DNA of 7,322 nt. It comes from Gammaproteobacteria bacterium (GTDB taxonomy: Bacteria > Pseudomonadota > Gammaproteobacteria > Steroidobacterales > Steroidobacteraceae). Positions 5,222-7,322 of this stretch are shown in pieces. Every line of letters begins with the position of its first letter. Position 1 is the stretch's first letter. Below the pieces are notes generated by a model. That model worked only from the letters and a program-made list of their open reading frames with translations. It searched no databases and was not told the DNA's origin. The translations under genes were made by a program, and so were the position numbers. The DNA is taken from positions 1 through 7,322 of the forward strand of contig DAIDKA010000081.1 in NCBI GenBank assembly GCA_027451085.1, written 5' to 3'.

Positions 5222-6613
5222 ATGCTTGTCCGACTGCTCAAGCGCACGGCATTCGCCGTGACTGCCGCCATTGCCGTCTTTGCGGTGCCTCACCTGAGCA
5301 TGGCTGACGACGATGGCGTACCCACCGCGGCCGCCAACATCAGGCACGTGTTCGTGATCGTGCTGGAGAACAAGAACTATGCCGATACCTTCGGCAGCAG
5401 CACCCAGGACCCGTACCTGCAGAAGACGCTGGTGCCGCAGGGCGCGCTGCTGACGCAGTACTACGGCACCGGCCATGTGAGCCTGGACAACTACATCGCC
5501 TTGATCAGCGGCCAGGCGCCGACCCGTGACACCGACAATGACTGCCTGCCGGGCCTCACCGGCACGGTCGGCAACTACAACAACGTGGTGCAGACGGGTT
5601 GGGCACCCCAGGGTCAGGTCGCGGCCAGCGGCGGCTGCATCTACGCCCGCGATGTCGCCAACCTGCCCAGGCAACTGGAAGCGGCTGGTCTGTCCTGGCG
5701 CGGATACATGGAAGACATGGGCAACGATCCGGCCCGCGAGGCTGCGGCCTGCGGCCATCCCGTCATCGGCATTGGCACCGACAATACCGATTCGGCTGAG
5801 GCCCCGAGCGCGGCGGTACCCCAGGGCGACGCGTACGCGACCCGCCACGATCCCTTCATGTACTTCCACTCCATCATCGACGATCAGGCCGGCTGCGCAC
5901 AGCACGTGGTGAATCTCAGCAGGCTGCAGGCCGACCTGCAGAGCGAACGGACCACGCCGAACTTCGTGTTCATCACCCCGAACCTGTGCAACGACGGTCA
6001 CGACGGCAGCGGCACCGGCGCCGCCGGCACCACCTGCGCCAATGGCGGGCCCGGCGGTCTGACCTCCGCCGACGCCTTCCTGCAGAAGTGGGTGCCGCAG
6101 ATCATGAACTCGCCGGCATTCCGCAAGGACGGCCTGCTCATCATCACCTTCGACGAGAGCAACTACACCGCCGGGGAAAGCGTCAACAGCAGCACCGGCC
6201 AGGTCACCTACGACATCACCTTCTCCGGCCAGACCTGCTGCGACCAGCAGCCTGGCCCGAACCTGTCAGGCGTGCGTCCGGGCACCTTGACCCTGGTGAG
6301 CACGCCGTCGCTGATCGAGCAGATCGTGATCAACGGCTACGGCGGTGACCGGATCGGCGCTGTGCTGCTGTCGCCCTTCGTGAAGCCGGGCAGCACCTCT
6401 GCGACGCCGTACAACCATTACGCGCTGCTCAAGAGCATCGAGGACATCTTCCATCTGGGTCACATCGGCTATGCTGCGGATGACTACTGGACCCACTACC
6501 ATCTGGACACCATCGGTGATGATGCCGAGGTGTTCCTGCCGGGGCAGGGCAGTGGTCACAGGCACATCAGCCAATGGCAGCTCGACTCCAACCGCATGGC
6601 TCCCCGGTTCTGA
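5222..6613 (+). CDS. Secreted phosphoesterase, PF04185 (acid phosphatase AcpA/phospholipase C superfamily)
   Basis: Exported hydrolase of phosphate esters; the exact substrate (phosphomonoester, phospholipid or other) cannot be told. From the ATG at 5222 (GGGGAG six bases upstream) it has 463 residues. The signal peptide has basic R4, K7 and R8, a hydrophobic core at 9-23 and probable cleavage after A28 (SMA before DDD). The family opening is VFVIVLENKNY, with metal-ligand candidates E49 and N50. GHVSLDNYIALISG (84-97) carries the probable nucleophile S87. Further ligand candidates are NDGHD (257-261), D311/E312 in LLIITFDES and H399 in YNHYALLKSIEDIF, a conserved C-terminal family segment. 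Eight Cys are present, including an adjacent pair in QTCCDQ, consistent with disulfides in the periplasm or outside. It lies 106 bases after the PQQ dehydrogenase and overlaps the next gene by 40 bases if that gene starts at 6574. Confident for the superfamily, not for the substrate. Confidence 0.88.
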   Translation: MLVRLLKRTAFAVTAAIAVFAVPHLSMADDDGVPTAAANIRHVFVIVLENKNYADTFGSSTQDPYLQKTLVPQGALLTQYYGTGHVSLDNYIALISGQAPTRDTDNDCLPGLTGTVGNYNNVVQTGWAPQGQVAASGGCIYARDVANLPRQLEAAGLSWRGYMEDMGNDPAREAAACGHPVIGIGTDNTDSAEAPSAAVPQGDAYATRHDPFMYFHSIIDDQAGCAQHVVNLSRLQADLQSERTTPNFVFITPNLCNDGHDGSGTGAAGTTCANGGPGGLTSADAFLQKWVPQIMNSPAFRKDGLLIITFDESNYTAGESVNSSTGQVTYDITFSGQTCCDQQPGPNLSGVRPGTLTLVSTPSLIEQIVINGYGGDRIGAVLLSPFVKPGSTSATPYNHYALLKSIEDIFHLGHIGYAADDYWTHYHLDTIGDDAEVFLPGQGSGHRHISQWQLDSNRMAPRF

Positions 6614-7322
6614 AACCGACGCATGCCGCCCGGCGCGGCAGCGCGCCGGGCCTGGCCACCCGCGTCCTTGTGACGCTGGTGGCCTGTCTGTTTTTCACGG
6701 GGTCCGGCGCAGCGGCGGCAGCTGCCGGCGCCGTGGCCGATATCGCGGTCACCGAGGCTGTCGTGGCCCTGCCGGCCGTGGACGCGGCCACGCTGGATGA
6801 ACTCGGCCGCCTGGCGTTTCATGATCCTTCCCTGTCCGGTTCGGGCAAGCTCGCCTGCAGCAGCTGTCATGATCCGGCCCATGCCTATGCACCGGCCAAT
6901 GGCCTTGCGGTACAGCTGGGCGGGGCACACCTCGACCGCCAGGGGCCACGCGCCGTACCTTCTCTGCGCTACACCCTGAACCACACGCCGCGCTGGCACC
7001 AGGAGTTCGTCGCCAACGCAGCCGAGCGCCTGCTGGAGGGGCAGGAGCCTCCGACCGGAGGGTTCGGCTGGGATGGCCGCTTCAATTCATTGCGGGCGCA
7101 GGCCGCCTTTGCGCTGCTGTCGCCGGACGAAATGGCCGGTGGCAGCGTCGCGGACGTGGTGGCGAGGCTGCGCCGGACGGCCTATGCCGGGCGCTTCCGC
7201 CGTGCCTTTGGTGAGAAGGTGTTTGATGAGCCCGCGACCGCCTTCGCGGCATTGCTCACCAGCCTTGAGCGCTACCAGCTGGACGATCCCGGCTTCCACC
7301 CTTTCAGCAGCAAGTACGACGC
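6574..7322 (+). CDS. Di-haem cytochrome c peroxidase/MauG-family protein (3' end cut by window edge)
   Basis: Periplasmic di-haem protein of the bacterial cytochrome c peroxidase/MauG family, which reduces H2O2 or uses peroxide to modify a partner protein. The frame is open from 6523 to the window end, and the ATG at 6574 is its first start. It gives 249 complete codons, overlaps the phosphoesterase by 40 bases and has only a weak ribosome site. The N-terminus has basic residues (ARRGS, ATR), then hydrophobic VLVTLVACLFF and an Ala-rich cleavage zone near 45-50. The first haem motif is CSSCH (95-99), followed by DPAHAY as usual in this family. RAVPSLRYT and GWDGRFNSLRAQAAFALLSPDEM match the conserved WDGR...SL..Q...EM region. 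The second CxxCH must lie beyond the edge. About 25 residues (RWHQEF...PPTGGF) separate these two motifs, longer than the simplest members. Shorter starts such as GTG at 6670 lack a basic signal-peptide region. Confidence 0.85.
   Translation, partial: MAARLQPHGSPVLKPTHAARRGSAPGLATRVLVTLVACLFFTGSGAAAAAAGAVADIAVTEAVVALPAVDAATLDELGRLAFHDPSLSGSGKLACSSCHDPAHAYAPANGLAVQLGGAHLDRQGPRAVPSLRYTLNHTPRWHQEFVANAAERLLEGQEPPTGGFGWDGRFNSLRAQAAFALLSPDEMAGGSVADVVARLRRTAYAGRFRRAFGEKVFDEPATAFAALLTSLERYQLDDPGFHPFSSKYD
6628..6651 (+). repeat. Perfect 10-bp GC hairpin after the phosphoesterase stop
   Basis: GCCCGGCGCG (6628-6637) and CGCGCCGGGC (6642-6651) form a perfect 10-bp stem around a GCAG tetraloop, beginning 14 bases after the phosphoesterase stop codon. 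There is no U-tract after it, so it is not a standard intrinsic terminator. It lies inside the predicted N-terminal coding region of the di-haem protein, where it could slow ribosomes, stabilise the upstream message or damp downstream expression. Confidence 0.45.

Noticed and set aside
4437..5261. 274-residue plus-strand open frame spanning the dehydrogenase end and the intergenic leader
   Set aside because: Out of frame with clear cytochrome-domain coding, low-complexity Arg/Ala/Gly composition and no ribosome site.
4988..6001. 337-residue minus-strand open frame across the phosphoesterase
   Set aside because: Antisense shadow in GC-rich DNA with no family motif.

Overview
The window is a GC-rich proteobacterial chromosome segment. 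Codons strongly favour G/C at the third position, Shine-Dalgarno sites are good, and the exported enzymes are of Gram-negative type (PQQ and c-type haem proteins). This fits a gamma- or betaproteobacterium, possibly a Xanthomonadales/Nevskiales-like lineage, but nothing in the window fixes the taxon. I see no tRNA, rRNA, CRISPR array, insertion sequence or phage gene.

Layout. (1) Positions 1-1255 on the minus strand hold a HAD-superfamily hydrolase followed with no gap (TGA directly abutting ATG) by modB, the molybdate ABC-transporter permease, cut by the left window edge. (2) Positions 1335-2369 on the plus strand hold an NAD(P)-dependent extended-SDR reductase of dihydroflavonol-reductase type, divergent from the HAD gene across a short promoter region with overlapping -10-like elements. 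(3) Positions 2412-2588 on the minus strand hold a 58-residue acidic, Trp-containing protein of unknown function, convergent with the reductase. (4) A 346-bp non-coding stretch (2589-2934) carries two operator-like palindromes. (5) Positions 2935-7322 on the plus strand hold three consecutive exported proteins: a PQQ quinohaemoprotein alcohol dehydrogenase, a secreted phosphoesterase (PF04185, acid phosphatase/phospholipase C type), and a di-haem cytochrome c peroxidase/MauG-type protein cut by the right edge.

The right half looks like a periplasmic oxidation module. The dehydrogenase passes electrons from PQQ through its own haem c domain, the phosphoesterase could dephosphorylate an exported substrate, and the di-haem protein handles peroxide or modifies a partner. 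A shared pathway is inferred only from order, spacing and the common export signals.

The most unusual points are these. The dehydrogenase has Asn-Leu where the vicinal Cys-Cys disulfide of classical methanol/ethanol dehydrogenases should be, but keeps every metal ligand plus the extra Asp of lanthanide-type enzymes. The phosphoesterase leader can fold into a compact three-way junction whose closing 11-bp stem covers the ribosome binding site. A perfect 10-bp GC hairpin lies just after the phosphoesterase stop codon.
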